Assembly: GCA_963715025.1 (NCBI GenBank) | Contig: CAVQQQ010000002.1 | Location: 372,001 to 436,000, forward strand | Direction of reading: 5' to 3' | DNA length: 64,000 bases | DNA from: DASSJT01 sp963715025 | GTDB taxonomy: Bacteria; Actinomycetota; Actinomycetes; Actinomycetales; Dermatophilaceae | Shown here: positions 1 through 9,324 of the stretch, piece after piece | How the letters are laid out: the number at the start of each line of letters is the position of its first letter | Numbering within the stretch: the first letter of the stretch is position 1 | Translations under genes and position numbers: made by a program | Notes under the pieces: generated by a model | Databases searched by the model: none | Seen by the model: the letters and a program-made list of their open reading frames with translations, nothing else | Told to the model about the DNA's origin: nothing

Positions 1-362
1 CCGGTCTGGCGGGGGTAGAAGAGGGTCATCCACACCCCTGAGAACGCCACCGTCAAGCCCAGGCCGACCAGGACACGTCCGGTCGCGCGGTGCCATCCGG
101 GTCGGCGGCGGCGGAGCCGGGAGGAGAACTGGAGCGCGCCGAGGATGGCGTACGGGATCACGCTGAGGATGTGCACCACCACCGGTACCGGTGAGGCCGC
201 GATGCGTGGGTTGTCTGGCATGACGTGCGGTCCACCGAACACCTCGACCAGGCGCAAAGTCCCGGAGATGGCGGGGATGAGGCTGAGGGTGACCAGCGCG
301 TACGGCACCCACCCGATCGACCGGGTCGACCGGGTGGGGCCCGCTTGCGCGTGGACGGTCAC
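1..362 (-). CDS. DUF2306-like membrane protein, C-terminus cut by window edge
   Basis: The reading frame opens at a GTG (360-362) whose last two bases belong to the TGA of the upstream gene (GTGA overlap), so the two are probably translationally coupled. About 120 residues are visible, with hydrophobic segments near residues 20-35, 57-72 and 90-108, and a W-H-R-x-T-G-R motif followed by a membrane segment ending SGVWM. That layout resembles DUF2306 predicted membrane proteins. The frame is still open at base 1, so the C-terminal part is missing. Function is unknown; the family call is from memory of the motif and is tentative. Confidence 0.6.
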   Translation of the reverse strand, partial: MTVHAQAGPTRSTRSIGWVPYALVTLSLIPAISGTLRLVEVFGGPHVMPDNPRIAASPVPVVVHILSVIPYAILGALQFSSRLRRRRPGWHRATGRVLVGLGLTVAFSGVWMTLFYPRQT

Positions 363-1048
363 TTGGCGCCGGCCGGGTCGAGTTGCGCGCTGGCGCTTCT
401 GGGCATGGGCCGAGCGGCCGTGGTGCGCTGCTCGCGCCACAACGAGTATCCGAGGCCGACCATGGCGACGCCGGTGGGAATGGCGAACAGCCTCTGGTTT
501 ACCTGCGGCAGCACGGGGATCGCGATGCTTGCAACGGTGCCAGCGGCGAGTAGTGCTGCAGCCCACCGGGCGAGGACGTTGGCGCGGAAGAGTGCGATCC
601 CGAAGATGAGGCCACCGGCCATGTAGCCGATGCCAGCGAGCAGGCTGAGGGTCCGCATCAGGCCGATGTCGCCGGTCGCGGTGCCTCCGGTGGCCGCTGC
701 GAGGACGTCATTGACGTAGCCGGGTGCACTGTGAGCGAGCGACGGGAGGACGGCCAAACCGACGACTTCGATGCTCAGCATGACCAGGTAGCCGGCGCCG
801 AACAGGGCGTACCCGAGCAGGCCGAGCGCTCCGGTCTGCTTCACCTGGCGCAGGTACATGCCGGTGATGCCGACGAGCGACAGGACGGTCATGAGCACCT
901 TCATGGTCTGGCGGATCTTCCATTCGGTCGTGGTGACGAAGGTGACGTCCAGGTGGGGGTGCTTGATCTGGACGGCGATGAACAGCAGGCCCGCGACGAC
1001 AGCGGACAAGCCCGCTGCTCGGGTCAGGTTGGTGGTGGTGATGGTCAT
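359..1048 (-). CDS. Multi-pass membrane protein of unknown function
   Basis: This 229-residue product has about six hydrophobic segments, an N-terminal AGLSAVVAGLLF-type helix and a polar C-terminal tail. I chose the ATG at 1046-1048 because GGGAG lies about 8 nt upstream; the open frame extends further upstream without hydrophobic or conserved sequence. The layout is reminiscent of DUF4386-type membrane proteins, but I cannot confirm the family. It precedes the DUF2306-like gene with a 4-nt overlap and lies downstream of the LuxR-type regulator on the same strand. A small regulated membrane-protein operon is therefore plausible. Confidence 0.65.
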   Translation of the reverse strand: MTITTTNLTRAAGLSAVVAGLLFIAVQIKHPHLDVTFVTTTEWKIRQTMKVLMTVLSLVGITGMYLRQVKQTGALGLLGYALFGAGYLVMLSIEVVGLAVLPSLAHSAPGYVNDVLAAATGGTATGDIGLMRTLSLLAGIGYMAGGLIFGIALFRANVLARWAAALLAAGTVASIAIPVLPQVNQRLFAIPTGVAMVGLGYSLWREQRTTAARPMPRSASAQLDPAGAK

Positions 1049-1188
1049 GTCCGGCTCCCTGTCGAGGTCCGTGGCGGGTGCCTCGGAGTGACTCGAACGT
1101 AGGTCGCGGTTGGGTGACCGCGCGTCACCCAACGATGTGACCGACAGGGTGATCTGGGCGCAGGGACAGTCACGCGCCGTCCGCAGGG

Positions 1189-3904
1189 CTACAGCAGGCC
1201 GCGTTCGCGGGCGCGGCGGACCGCCGCCCGGCGGCTGGTGACGTCGAGCTTGGTGAAGATGTGCTTGGTGTGGGTGCGCAGCGTGTTGTGGGAGACGAAC
1301 AGTTCGCGGGCGATCTGCGGCCCGCTCAGATCACTGTCGAGGAGTTTCAGCACCTGCAGCTCCCGGTCGCTCAGCGACTCCGCTGACGACGGCACCTGGT
1401 GCTGGCGTGCCTCGGCGCCCTCGCTGTCGCGGTCTGCCCTGAGGTTGAGCAGGCGACGCGCGTGGTCGCCGGCGTCGTCCTGTTGCTCGGCACCACGGAG
1501 CAGCTCCACCATGGGGGCGCCTTCGTCGAGGAAGAGCCGCGCGTAGCCTTCGGGTTCGGGTGCCTGGGCCCAGGCTTGGGCAAGGCACTCCAGAGCCTGC
1601 CGACGCTCACCATGCGCGTCCTGTGCCAGAGCCTGCAGCATGCGGATCTCGATGAGACTTCCGGCACGCCCAGAGGCCCGGGCCGCCTCGTGCAGCCGGT
1701 CCAACAGGTCCATGACCTGGTCGACCGAGCCGGCATCCCGGTGCGCGCGGTGCTGGGCCAGGAGCAGCCGCACGAGGGTGAGGTGGTCGAACTCTCGCAG
1801 GTAGCTGACCTCGTCCGCCGATGACACGCCCTCGTTCGCGAGCCCAGTCAGCCGCCTGCGCCATTTCGCCCTGCCGGATCCACACACGGGCCTTCATCGC
1901 CGCGATGGGCCGCACCTCCGGGAAGAACCCCGGCAGGTACAGCTGCTCCGCCTTGTCCAGGAGGCTGATGGCTGCCTGTGGGTCGCCCTCAGCCTCAGTG
2001 ATCCGTCCCATCGCCACGAACCACCGGTATCGGCTCTCGGCCATGGCAGCTCGCTCCCCGAGCGCCGCTGACCTCTCGAGGTGTCGCTTGGCGCTGTCGA
2101 GGTCCCCGACTTCACAGTCGATCTCACTGAGCCCAGCGTGCAGGTCGGCTGTTGCCCTCGCCACGGGCTCACCCGCAGCCTCGGCCCGCTGAAGCGCACC
2201 CCCGTAGAGCCGGCGGGCCTTGCCCGGTCGACCTGCCGCGAGCCACAGGTCAGCCAGCACGACCGTGCCGCTCAGCTCGTCGACCAGGTTGCCGGCCGCG
2301 TGCAGACTGGCCACGGCCTGCGTGAACGTCTCCAGCGCCGCAGCCACATCCCCTTTCGCCCACGCGGCCAGCCCGAGGAACCCGGCCGCACCGCCCCGCG
2401 CAAGATGGTCGCCGGGACCGGCCAGGTCCAGGGCGCGCCTTGCGTGCTCCACCGTGCCGGCCACATCGCCCCTCGCTTGCGCGAGCGAGGCGCGGTAGAT
2501 GGCGATGGTCGCCGGCAACGTGCGCAACTCCCCAGTGTCGGCCCACGGGTGAGCAGAACCGTCTGGGACGGCGGCCAGCGAGCGTGCCGCGTCGTCGAGC
2601 CTGGTCTCGACCGCGTCGAGGTCGCCGGACACCATGAGCATGTACCCGTAGAAGACACTGAGCACCGGGCTGCGCCGGACGGCGTCGTCGGGAAGTGCCT
2701 TCAGCCAGCGGAGCAGGATGGCTTCCTGCCGGTTGCGTCGGATCGCCGGAACAGCGAGCTCCATGAGGTAGGTCGCGCGGTCGAAGTCCCGCGCAGCCAA
2801 TGCGTGCCTGACCGCCTCCTCTGCCAAATCGTGGCGCTCGTACCACTGGCTGGCGCGCTGGTGCAGCAGCGGAACCACGTCCGGCTGCTCGGCGAGCATC
2901 CGCGCCCGCAGCACGTCGGCGAAGAGGTGGTGGTAGCGATACCACTTCCGCTGATCGTCCAGAGGCACGATGAACAGGTTGCCGCGCTCGAGGGCCAAGA
3001 GCATGTCGCTCCCGTCGTCGCGGCCGGTGACGGCGTCACAGAGCGGTCCCGTGAGCCGGTCAAGAACCGATGACTGCAGGAGGAAACCGCGAACCGGGTC
3101 AGATTGATGCCGCAGCACCTCCTCGACCAGGTAGTCGACGAGGTATCGGTCCTCCCCGGCGAATTGGGCGATGAAGCCGCTCACGTCGTCGTGCCCCTGG
3201 AGGGAGAGGGCGGCCAACTGAAGCGCGGCAATCCACCCCTCGGTTCGCTCCTCCAGGACAGCGACGTCACCCGGGGCGAGGTCCAGTCCCGCCACTTCGT
3301 TCAGGTAAGCAGTGGCCTCGTCGGACGTGAAACGCAAGTCGGCGGCACGGATCTCGACCAGATCTCCGCGCACCCGCCAACGAGAGAGGGGCAGATCGGG
3401 GTCGGCGCGCGTGCTGACGACGACGTGCACGCGTGACGGAAGGTGCTCGAGCAGGAAGGCCATTTCCTCGCCGACCTCGTGACTGTCGACCATGTGGTAG
3501 TCATCGAGCACCAGCCAGACCTCGCAGGGTGCTGCGGCCAGCTCGTTGAGCAGCGTGGTCAGCACAAGGTCGGTCGGCACTGGGGAGGACGAGAGGAGCT
3601 CCAGCGCACTCGAGCCAACGCTGGGTATCGCGGCCTGGAGCGCGGTCGCGACGTATGTCCAGAACGCCCCAGGCTCCTTGTCCGAGGGGTCGAGCGAGAT
3701 CCACGCCACGCAGCAGTCCACGGCGGATGCCTCGTGAAGCCACTCGGCCAAGAGCGTCGTCTTGCCGAACCCGGCCGGGGCGGCCACGAGCGTAAGTCTC
3801 GAGTCGGCTCTACCGCCCAGGCGCGCAAGGAGTCTTGGGCGGGCCACCAAACCGCGTCGCAGTTGCGGGACGTACAGCTTCGTTGCAATCAGCGGAGCTG
3901 CCAC
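1189..3904 (-). pseudogene. MalT/LAL-type LuxR transcriptional activator, one frameshift
   Basis: Once one frameshift is corrected, this is a roughly 904-residue regulator of the large ATP-binding LuxR class, the usual length for that class. The N-terminus carries a Walker A motif (APAGFGKTT, about residues 42-50) in a STAND ATPase domain. The middle is TPR-like helical repeats, and the last 60 residues are a LuxR helix-turn-helix (LSDRELQVLKLL...). The start is GTG at 3902-3904, with GGGG about 5 nt upstream and the family-typical ATKLYVP motif just inside. The frame breaks at a CCC run (1829-1831, plus strand), where removing one base rejoins WARERG to VSSADEVSYLREF. This is either a real null mutation or a sequencing indel. 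It would regulate the adjacent membrane genes, by inference. Confidence 0.85.
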
Positions 3905-4214
3905 GCGATCCCCATTCCACGTTGCACCACCGTGTCCGAGGTGTGTGCCGCAGACAACGCTACCGCGCGACCTCGAGGATCCCAGGCTCGGTACGTGTCC
4001 GCCCAGTGGGGCGCGGCTTTGATCGCAGTGGCGGCGCCCGAAGGACCCTCCGAGCCATTCCGTGCTCACGCTCAGGACGTCGGCGGCATACGTTCGTCAG
4101 TGGCGCCTGTTCGGCCCAGGAACATCCATTCGCAGACCGCGAGGTAGGACCAAGGCATGCTCGGCTTCGATTCGGGGTGAGTGACTAGGTGCGCATCCGG
4201 TCAGGGCCTCGACA
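3905..4214. other. Intergenic, no gene seen
   Basis: This 310-base stretch lies between the regulator start and the acyltransferase stop. Open frames here have no recognisable protein features. It should contain the regulator's promoter, but I see no clear -35/-10 pair. Confidence 0.5.
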
Positions 4215-5267
4215 TCACTCGGCTGGAGGTGACACCGTGAAGGGCTGTCTCGGGACCGTAAGTCCTGCGGTCCGCACGGGCCGGGCGGCGCTTCGCATGA
4301 ACGGCCGCTCCACGATCAGCCAGGACGCCAGGGCCGCCGCGTACGTGGCGGCCAGCGTCACCGGGACCCGCTCGACCAGTGGCAGGGCGGTGGCCATGAC
4401 GATGATGGGCTCCTGCCACAGGTACATGCCGTAGGAGATGCGGCCGGTTCCGCGCAGCGGTGGGTTGGCCAGTGCTCGCGAGCCCGGCACCGGGCCAGGC
4501 CGCACGGCCCACGCGATCACGACGGCCGCGCTGAGGGCGACCGGGGTGATGATCCACGAGGTTGCCGTCCAGCCGTTCAGGAGGCAGCACAGGGTGGCGA
4601 TGAAAGCCGCGGCGGCCGCGAGCAGGGGCAGGCGGGGCAGGCGATGCACCCGATCGATGTTCAGGGCCAGCAGGCAGCCGATGATGATGGCGTCGGCTCG
4701 GGTGTCTGTGCGGAAGCCGTAGAGCTGGCCGGTGGGGTCGTCGTGGATGAGGGCGATGCGCAGCGCCGCGGACCCGAGTGCCGCCATGATGAGGATCTTG
4801 CTGCCGTGCCGGTGGCGGGCCAGGGGGATCAGTGCGAACGGCCAGAGCGCGTAGAACTGCTCTTCGAGGGCCAGGGACCAGGTGTGGCCAAGGCCGCCGA
4901 GGATGACCCCGAATGTTGCGGCGAGGTTGGCGGTGAAGGTGACTGCGAACGCGATGGGCTGCCACGGGTACTTGCCCGTGAGGGCGGCCATGGCGAAGTA
5001 GAGCAGCAGCAGCGCCAGAGCCGGCAGAAGCCGTCGCGCTCTGCGGGTGTAGAACGCGGTCCTGTCGATGCGACCTGTCTCGCGGTGTTCCTCGAGCAGG
5101 AGTCGGGTGATCAGGAATCCGGAGAGGACGAAGAAGATCGTGACGCCGGCCCAAGCGGCGCCGGTGACGCTGCGGGTCTCGTGTCCGATAATGACGAGCA
5201 GGACTGCGATGCCTCGAAGCCCATCGAGCGCCGGGCGCCGTCCGAGCGTGAAGCCGTCTTCCCCCAT
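4215..5267 (-). CDS. Acyltransferase 3 (OafA/YrhL-type) membrane protein
   Basis: This 350-residue integral membrane O-acyltransferase has about ten transmembrane helices. Family features visible are the N-terminal R-x-x-LDGLRGIAVLLVIIGH motif (about residues 10-28), GVTIFFVLSGFLITRLL, and near the C-terminus GRISYGMYLWQEP. Such proteins transfer acyl groups to cell-surface sugars, lipids or exported metabolites. I start it at the ATG 5265-5267, directly before the conserved LDGLRG block. The frame is open for another 98 codons upstream, but that part is low-complexity and unlike the family. No neighbouring glycosyltransferase reveals the acceptor. Confidence 0.88.
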   Translation of the reverse strand: MGEDGFTLGRRPALDGLRGIAVLLVIIGHETRSVTGAAWAGVTIFFVLSGFLITRLLLEEHRETGRIDRTAFYTRRARRLLPALALLLLYFAMAALTGKYPWQPIAFAVTFTANLAATFGVILGGLGHTWSLALEEQFYALWPFALIPLARHRHGSKILIMAALGSAALRIALIHDDPTGQLYGFRTDTRADAIIIGCLLALNIDRVHRLPRLPLLAAAAAFIATLCCLLNGWTATSWIITPVALSAAVVIAWAVRPGPVPGSRALANPPLRGTGRISYGMYLWQEPIIVMATALPLVERVPVTLAATYAAALASWLIVERPFMRSAARPVRTAGLTVPRQPFTVSPPAE

Positions 5268-6139
5268 GGCGCGCAAGTCTGCGCGAGGCCGGCCGTATGC
5301 TCCAGCGACCGCTCGCGATTGTGCCCATTCGGGCCATGGAATCCGGGAGGGAAGCACCAACGCCGCCCCCACGTAGACGGAGTTGGGCTCCAAGCTGCCT
5401 GAGCGGAGTTGGGGACACCACCGTGCGCTCGGGGGTGTGATTCGCGAGAGCACGGTGGCGCCTGACTGCCTATACCCATCGGGGGACTCACGACACATCC
5501 GGCCCACCCAGCAGCCACGACGGCGCGGTCGCCGCTGCCGAGCTCGACGTATGTGCGCCACAAGGCGGGATTTCGTCCCTCTACGGCCACGTTGTGGAGG
5601 ACTTCGACGGGGACCATCCGCGTGGCTTCCTCACCGGGCTCAAGCCGCTGCGGGAGCGGAGAGCTAAGCCGCTGAAGCACTGCTGCGGAAGCAGGGGAGT
5701 GCGTTGGGCCCGCGAACCCGCGGCCACACTGTCGGCGGCAGCCCGGCATACACAACGCCGATGCCAACTCGCGACCCAGCACACTGAGCCGCCCGTGCAG
5801 TGCCGGGTCAGAGCGCAGCCCGGCGAGCCGATCTGGACACCCTGACCGGCGCGCGCGGCCGACACCCGCCGGCCCGGCACTGACCCAAGGGCCGGTTGCA
5901 GCGCGCCACCGGCGCGTTCGGGTTCGTGAGGTTACAGCGACGGCCCGCGCCACCGCATGTTCACTGGGACACTGGGCGACCGCCGCCAGGGCCGGCGGGG
6001 AGCGAAGAACTCGCCTGACCCCAGTCCGGCGCGGCCCTATTGATCCAGTCCCGCGACGCAGCCTGCGCCCGTGGTCAGCGTGCCTGCCGAAGGGAACTCG
6101 GCTCCATCGCTCGGCAACCGGCCTCGCACGAAACGCAGC
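5268..6139. other. 870-base region without a convincing gene
   Basis: Long open frames occur on both strands, as expected at this GC content. None has conserved motifs, a good ribosome-binding site or sensible amino-acid composition. It marks the boundary between the acyltransferase and the sulfur locus. Confidence 0.45.
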
Positions 6140-6475
6140 TCAACCGCCGATCGCGCCGCTAAGCCGGCCGCGGTCAGCTAGGTCGTCAGCCAGAAACTCG
6201 CGTAGCAGGTCAACCGCCTGAACAATCTTCTGGCTGCGCAACGTGTAGAAGACACTCGTGCCCACGCGACTGGCGGAGACGATCCCCCGCTCGCGAAGCA
6301 CGGCGAGGTGCTGGCTGGCGTTCGACTGGCTGATTCCCAAGGCGTCGCACAGGTCTCCGACGCTGAGCTCGCGGTCGCGGAGCTCGTTGATGATCATCAG
6401 GCGCTTCGGGTCTGCGATGGCCTTGCAGACGCGCGCGTGCAGCTCTTGCAGCTGAGCCGCGATCTCCTGGTCCAT
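6140..6475 (-). CDS. ArsR/SmtB-family repressor of the sulfur locus
   Basis: This 111-residue winged helix-turn-helix protein has the recognition region ISQSNASQHLAVLRERGIV and the wing VGTSVFYTLR. It lacks the CVC metal site of CadC/ArsR sensors, reading ELSVGDLC instead. Its only cysteines are Cys17 and Cys43. Some ArsR-family members (BigR, SqrR) sense persulfides through a cysteine pair, so a thiol or persulfide signal fits the context; that is inference. It is the last gene of the leftward unit (rhodanese/MBL, two DUF202 genes, arsR), 66 nt after the DUF202 gene. It could control both arms of the divergent locus. Confidence 0.85.
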   Translation of the reverse strand: MDQEIAAQLQELHARVCKAIADPKRLMIINELRDRELSVGDLCDALGISQSNASQHLAVLRERGIVSASRVGTSVFYTLRSQKIVQAVDLLREFLADDLADRGRLSGAIGG

Positions 6476-6541
6476 CGTTCCTCCCGATGCCGTCCGTCCG
6501 TGGCGCCGGCCCCTCAGTGTATGCGCTGTGGTGGTCCGGTC

Positions 6542-6904
6542 TCAGCCGCCGTTGAGAACGACGAGGACGAGAGCCGAGACTGACAGAAGCGTCGTGGCCG
6601 CCGAGACCGTTCCGACCAGCAGCCGGCTCGTGGCCGACTCACTTCTCTCAACCCGCGCGAGCGTGCGTTCGTAGCGCCGCTCGGCTGCCAGCAGCAGCGC
6701 GAGCGCCACGCCGAGTCCGAGCGCGCCCGGGAACGCCCTCAACGGCACGCTCCCCGCCTGGTGGAGCAATAGGGCCCCCAGCCCCCCTACGCCCAGCGCG
6801 GTCCGCTGCCAGGCCATGGCGGTGCGCTCGGCCTGGAGGCCGGGATCCAGGGGAGCCTCGGGACGCCGACCAGAGCCCCACGATGCCAGCGTCCGAGCGA
6901 GCAC
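6542..6904 (-). CDS. DUF202 membrane protein (second of pair)
   Basis: This 120-residue protein has the DUF202 signature near its N-terminus (QAERTAMAWQRTALG) and three hydrophobic helices. The start is a GTG at 6902-6904, only 4 nt after the stop of the preceding DUF202 gene. Function of the family is unknown. Here it is the distal half of a DUF202 pair co-transcribed with a persulfide-dioxygenase-like enzyme, hinting at a role in membrane handling of sulfur compounds (inference). Confidence 0.82.
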   Translation of the reverse strand: MLARTLASWGSGRRPEAPLDPGLQAERTAMAWQRTALGVGGLGALLLHQAGSVPLRAFPGALGLGVALALLLAAERRYERTLARVERSESATSRLLVGTVSAATTLLSVSALVLVVLNGG

Positions 6905-6908
6905 GGGA

Positions 6909-7292
6909 TCACCTCACAAGGTTGATGATCGTCAGCGTCAGCGCCGTCAGCGCCACCAGAGCCAGGGCGCCCGCTGTCAGGCGCGGCACCTGGGAGTGCG
7001 GTAGCCGCTCGCCGAGTCGCATCGCGCGCTCGTTTCGCTCCCAATGCCCATAGGAGACGGCGGCGAGGATCCCCCCGAAGGAGATCAGGATGAACCCCAG
7101 CGCAAGCCGGATGGCCGGCGGGCCCGGCATGAACTGCACCACCGCCACCCCCGCGGCAGTCATGGCCAGCGATGTGCGGACCCAGGCAAGGAAGGTCCGC
7201 TCATTGGCCAGCGTGAAGCGGTAGTCGGGGGTCTCCCCGACCTCGTGCAAGGGGGTGCGCCCCGATTGCCGTGAGCCCGAAACGTTCGTCAT
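6909..7292 (-). CDS. DUF202/YidH-like membrane protein (first of pair)
   Basis: This 127-residue protein carries LANERTFLAWVRTSLAM, the DUF202/YidH signature, followed by three membrane helices. The ATG at 7290-7292 overlaps the TGA of the rhodanese/MBL gene (ATGA), so translation is coupled. An upstream in-frame Met would put the start inside the previous gene and is less likely. The closely packed pair suggests that two different DUF202 subunits act together. Confidence 0.85.
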   Translation of the reverse strand: MTNVSGSRQSGRTPLHEVGETPDYRFTLANERTFLAWVRTSLAMTAAGVAVVQFMPGPPAIRLALGFILISFGGILAAVSYGHWERNERAMRLGERLPHSQVPRLTAGALALVALTALTLTIINLVR

Positions 7293-8425
7293 CGCAGGGT
7301 GGTCGAGGCGGCGCACTGGTTGCGTCCTACATCGAGGACGTCCATCTCATCCTCAGGCGGTGCGAGCTGGCCGGCGTTCACCAGCCGTATGGTGTCGTAG
7401 ACCTGGGGAGCATCCGGAAGCGAGCTGACGATCTCCTCGACGAACCGTTCGATGGCCTTCTCATTGAGCAGTGTCGCCGTGAACACGTCCTCGAGGGTCG
7501 TGGTGACAAGTCCCTGCGAGTTGACCTCCTCCCTGCTGGACCAGTGTGCCGGGGCGAGGACGGTGGCCGGGTCCAAGGGCCGCAGCCGCTCGTGGACACT
7601 GCGGAACAGGTCCCGAGCCAGCTGCTCTGCCTGGCCGGTGAGATCGGGCCGACCCAGCCCGCGCACGAACACGGTGTCGCCGACGATCAGCAGTCGCTCG
7701 CTGACCAGGAACGCAGTCGTCCCCGGGGTGTGTCCAGGGAGGTGCATGGTCATCGTGCGCACGACCGCCGAGCCGAGGTCGAGCTCGTCTCCGTCCTTGA
7801 GTGGCCGGTTCGGAAACGGCACAACGCCGCCAGCGTCCTCCGGGGGAAGGTGGTACTCGGCGGCCAGCCGCTCGGCCAGGGCGGGTCCGCCGCTGATGTG
7901 GTCTGCGTGCACGTGCGTGTCGATCACGTGGGTGATGGTCATGTCGTGCTCGGCGGCAAGGTCGAGGTAGGGCTGCGGGTGCCGGGTGGGGTCCACGACC
8001 ACACAGCGGGCTCCGGGCACGCCGACCACGTATGACAGACACGCCTTGGACGGCCGCTGGAACTGCCAGGCGCGCACCTCCCCGGGCAGGTCGGGGATCT
8101 CGACCGGCACGAGGAGCCGTGCCCATGCGTCCGTGCCCCCTTCGAGCGAGCGGGTCTCGACTCCCAACTGCGCGAACTCCTCGGCCACCATCTCCGAGCC
8201 ATTGCCCTGGCCGCAGATCACGACCGCGCCGGGGAGCGTCGCGCGTGCGTGCTCGCCCGCGTCCTCGAGGACCTCGTACACAGGGACGTTGCGGGTGGGG
8301 ACTGGGCGATGGGCCTCCACCTTGCTGGCGGCGAACTCGTCCTTGTTGCGGATGTCGAGAATCTCGCTGACTGTCCCCGCCTCAAGCTCCCTGAACAGCT
8401 CCGCGGCTGTGATCGTGCTCGCCAT
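7289..8425 (-). CDS. Rhodanese / metallo-beta-lactamase fusion, persulfide-dioxygenase-like
   Basis: This 378-residue fusion probably oxidises a thiol-bound persulfide to sulfite. Residues 1-105 are a rhodanese domain with Cys71 in the loop CGQGNGS. Residues about 120-330 are a metallo-beta-lactamase fold of the ETHE1/glyoxalase-II type, with HVHADH at 171-176, His232, Asp250 and His294 as iron or metal ligands. A 70-residue tail follows. The start is ATG 8423-8425 with GGGAG 8 nt upstream. Known persulfide dioxygenase-rhodanese fusions usually have the dioxygenase first; here the rhodanese is first and its loop lacks the usual arginine. It is the first gene of the leftward unit, back-to-back with the DsrE2/TusA/molybdoenzyme operon. 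Confidence 0.87.
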   Translation of the reverse strand: MASTITAAELFRELEAGTVSEILDIRNKDEFAASKVEAHRPVPTRNVPVYEVLEDAGEHARATLPGAVVICGQGNGSEMVAEEFAQLGVETRSLEGGTDAWARLLVPVEIPDLPGEVRAWQFQRPSKACLSYVVGVPGARCVVVDPTRHPQPYLDLAAEHDMTITHVIDTHVHADHISGGPALAERLAAEYHLPPEDAGGVVPFPNRPLKDGDELDLGSAVVRTMTMHLPGHTPGTTAFLVSERLLIVGDTVFVRGLGRPDLTGQAEQLARDLFRSVHERLRPLDPATVLAPAHWSSREEVNSQGLVTTTLEDVFTATLLNEKAIERFVEEIVSSLPDAPQVYDTIRLVNAGQLAPPEDEMDVLDVGRNQCAASTTLR

Positions 8426-8465
8426 GGTCAGAACTCCCGTTGGACTTTGGCTGGCTGGATGTTGG

Positions 8466-8508
8466 CCATATAAGGGTCTTGTTGTATGCGCATGAACGAA
8501 TGTAATGT
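8466..8508. promoter_or_regulatory. Divergent promoter region of the sulfur locus
   Basis: On the plus strand, TTGTTG (8479-8484), a 16-nt spacer and TGTAAT (8501-8506) form a candidate promoter for the DsrE2 operon. On the minus strand, TTCATG (8491-8496), 17 nt and TTATAT (8468-8473) could serve the rhodanese/MBL operon. The two overlap, and the 8-bp palindrome ATGCGCAT (8486-8493) sits in the shared part, so one repressor dimer could shut both. Assignment is by eye. Confidence 0.4.
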
Positions 8509-8564
8509 GCTGCATCACACCTTGGCAACAGCCTTCTCGCGATGGAGCGAAGAGAGGTCCGCAC

Positions 8565-9062
8565 ATGTCGGATACAGAAGACGCAGCCCCCCAGAGCATG
8601 ACGATCGTGGCATGGTCGGGCGACCTCGACAGGATGTGGCCGACGCTGATCCTCGGGTCCACCGGCGCGGCCTACGGCATGCAGACCACGATCTTCTTCA
8701 CCTTCTGGGGGCTGTTTACCCTCGTTCGTGACGAGGTCCGGATCACCGGGACCAACGCGATGACGAAGGCGCTGGCGGGAATGAACCGCCCAGGGATCAG
8801 CCACATGAAGCTGTCCAAACTGAACATGGCGGGCGCAGGCGCATGGATGATGCACAAGCTCGCGAGGGACCAGAAGGTCGCTTCGCCCAAGGAGCTCGTG
8901 GAGATGTGCACAGATCTCGGGGTCAACCTCTGGCCCTGCGAGATGACCATGGAGCTGCTCGGGCTGCGAAGCGATCAGCTCATCGAGGGCGTTGGGGAGC
9001 CCGTTGGTGCGGCGACGGCCCTGTCGGCGATGAGCCGCTCCCAGATCAACCTGTTCATCTGA
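8565..9062 (+). CDS. DsrE2-like sulfur-carrier membrane protein
   Basis: This 165-residue protein is of the DsrE/DsrF/DrsH-like (DsrE2) family. It has a hydrophobic segment around residues 27-53 and a conserved cysteine, Cys125, in LWPCEMTMELLG; Cys115 is nearby. DsrE-family proteins accept and pass on persulfide sulfur, and DsrE2 members are commonly encoded beside tusA and a rhodanese. The ATG at 8565 is preceded by an AGAGAGG-type ribosome-binding site. It is the first gene of the five-gene rightward operon, 25 nt before tusA. Confidence 0.82.
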   Translation: MSDTEDAAPQSMTIVAWSGDLDRMWPTLILGSTGAAYGMQTTIFFTFWGLFTLVRDEVRITGTNAMTKALAGMNRPGISHMKLSKLNMAGAGAWMMHKLARDQKVASPKELVEMCTDLGVNLWPCEMTMELLGLRSDQLIEGVGEPVGAATALSAMSRSQINLFI

Positions 9063-9087
9063 CCCTCCTCAGGAACCAGGAGCACCC

Positions 9088-9321
9088 GTGGACTATCTGG
9101 TCGATGTCACGATCGACGCCAAGGGCAAGAAGTGCCCCATGCCGGTTCTGCTCGCCTCGCGGGGCATGAAGAGCCTCCAGCCAGGCCAGGTGATGCTGGT
9201 CGAGGCGACCGACGGCGGGTCGAAGAGCGACATCCCTTCGTGGGCCAAGGACACCGGCAACGAGCTGCTGGAATCCAGCAGCGCAGACGGGGTTTTCCGC
9301 TACCTCATCCGGAAGAGCTGA
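9088..9321 (+). CDS. tusA: TusA-family sulfur carrier
   Basis: This 77-residue protein has the diagnostic CPMP motif (Cys16), which carries sulfur as a persulfide. It starts at GTG 9088 with AGGAG about 5 nt upstream. In sulfur oxidisers TusA shuttles cytoplasmic sulfur between rhodanese, DsrE-type proteins and the oxidising enzymes. The gene is 3 nt from the ferredoxin/NrfD gene. Its neighbours support a dissimilatory rather than a tRNA-thiolation role, although the sequence alone cannot separate these. Confidence 0.88.
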   Translation: MDYLVDVTIDAKGKKCPMPVLLASRGMKSLQPGQVMLVEATDGGSKSDIPSWAKDTGNELLESSSADGVFRYLIRKS

Positions 9322-9324
9322 AGG

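Noticed and set aside
5111..5953. Minus-strand frame upstream of the acyltransferase as a possible gene
   Set aside because: No conserved motif and no ribosome-binding site; its downstream part overlaps the acyltransferase in another frame.
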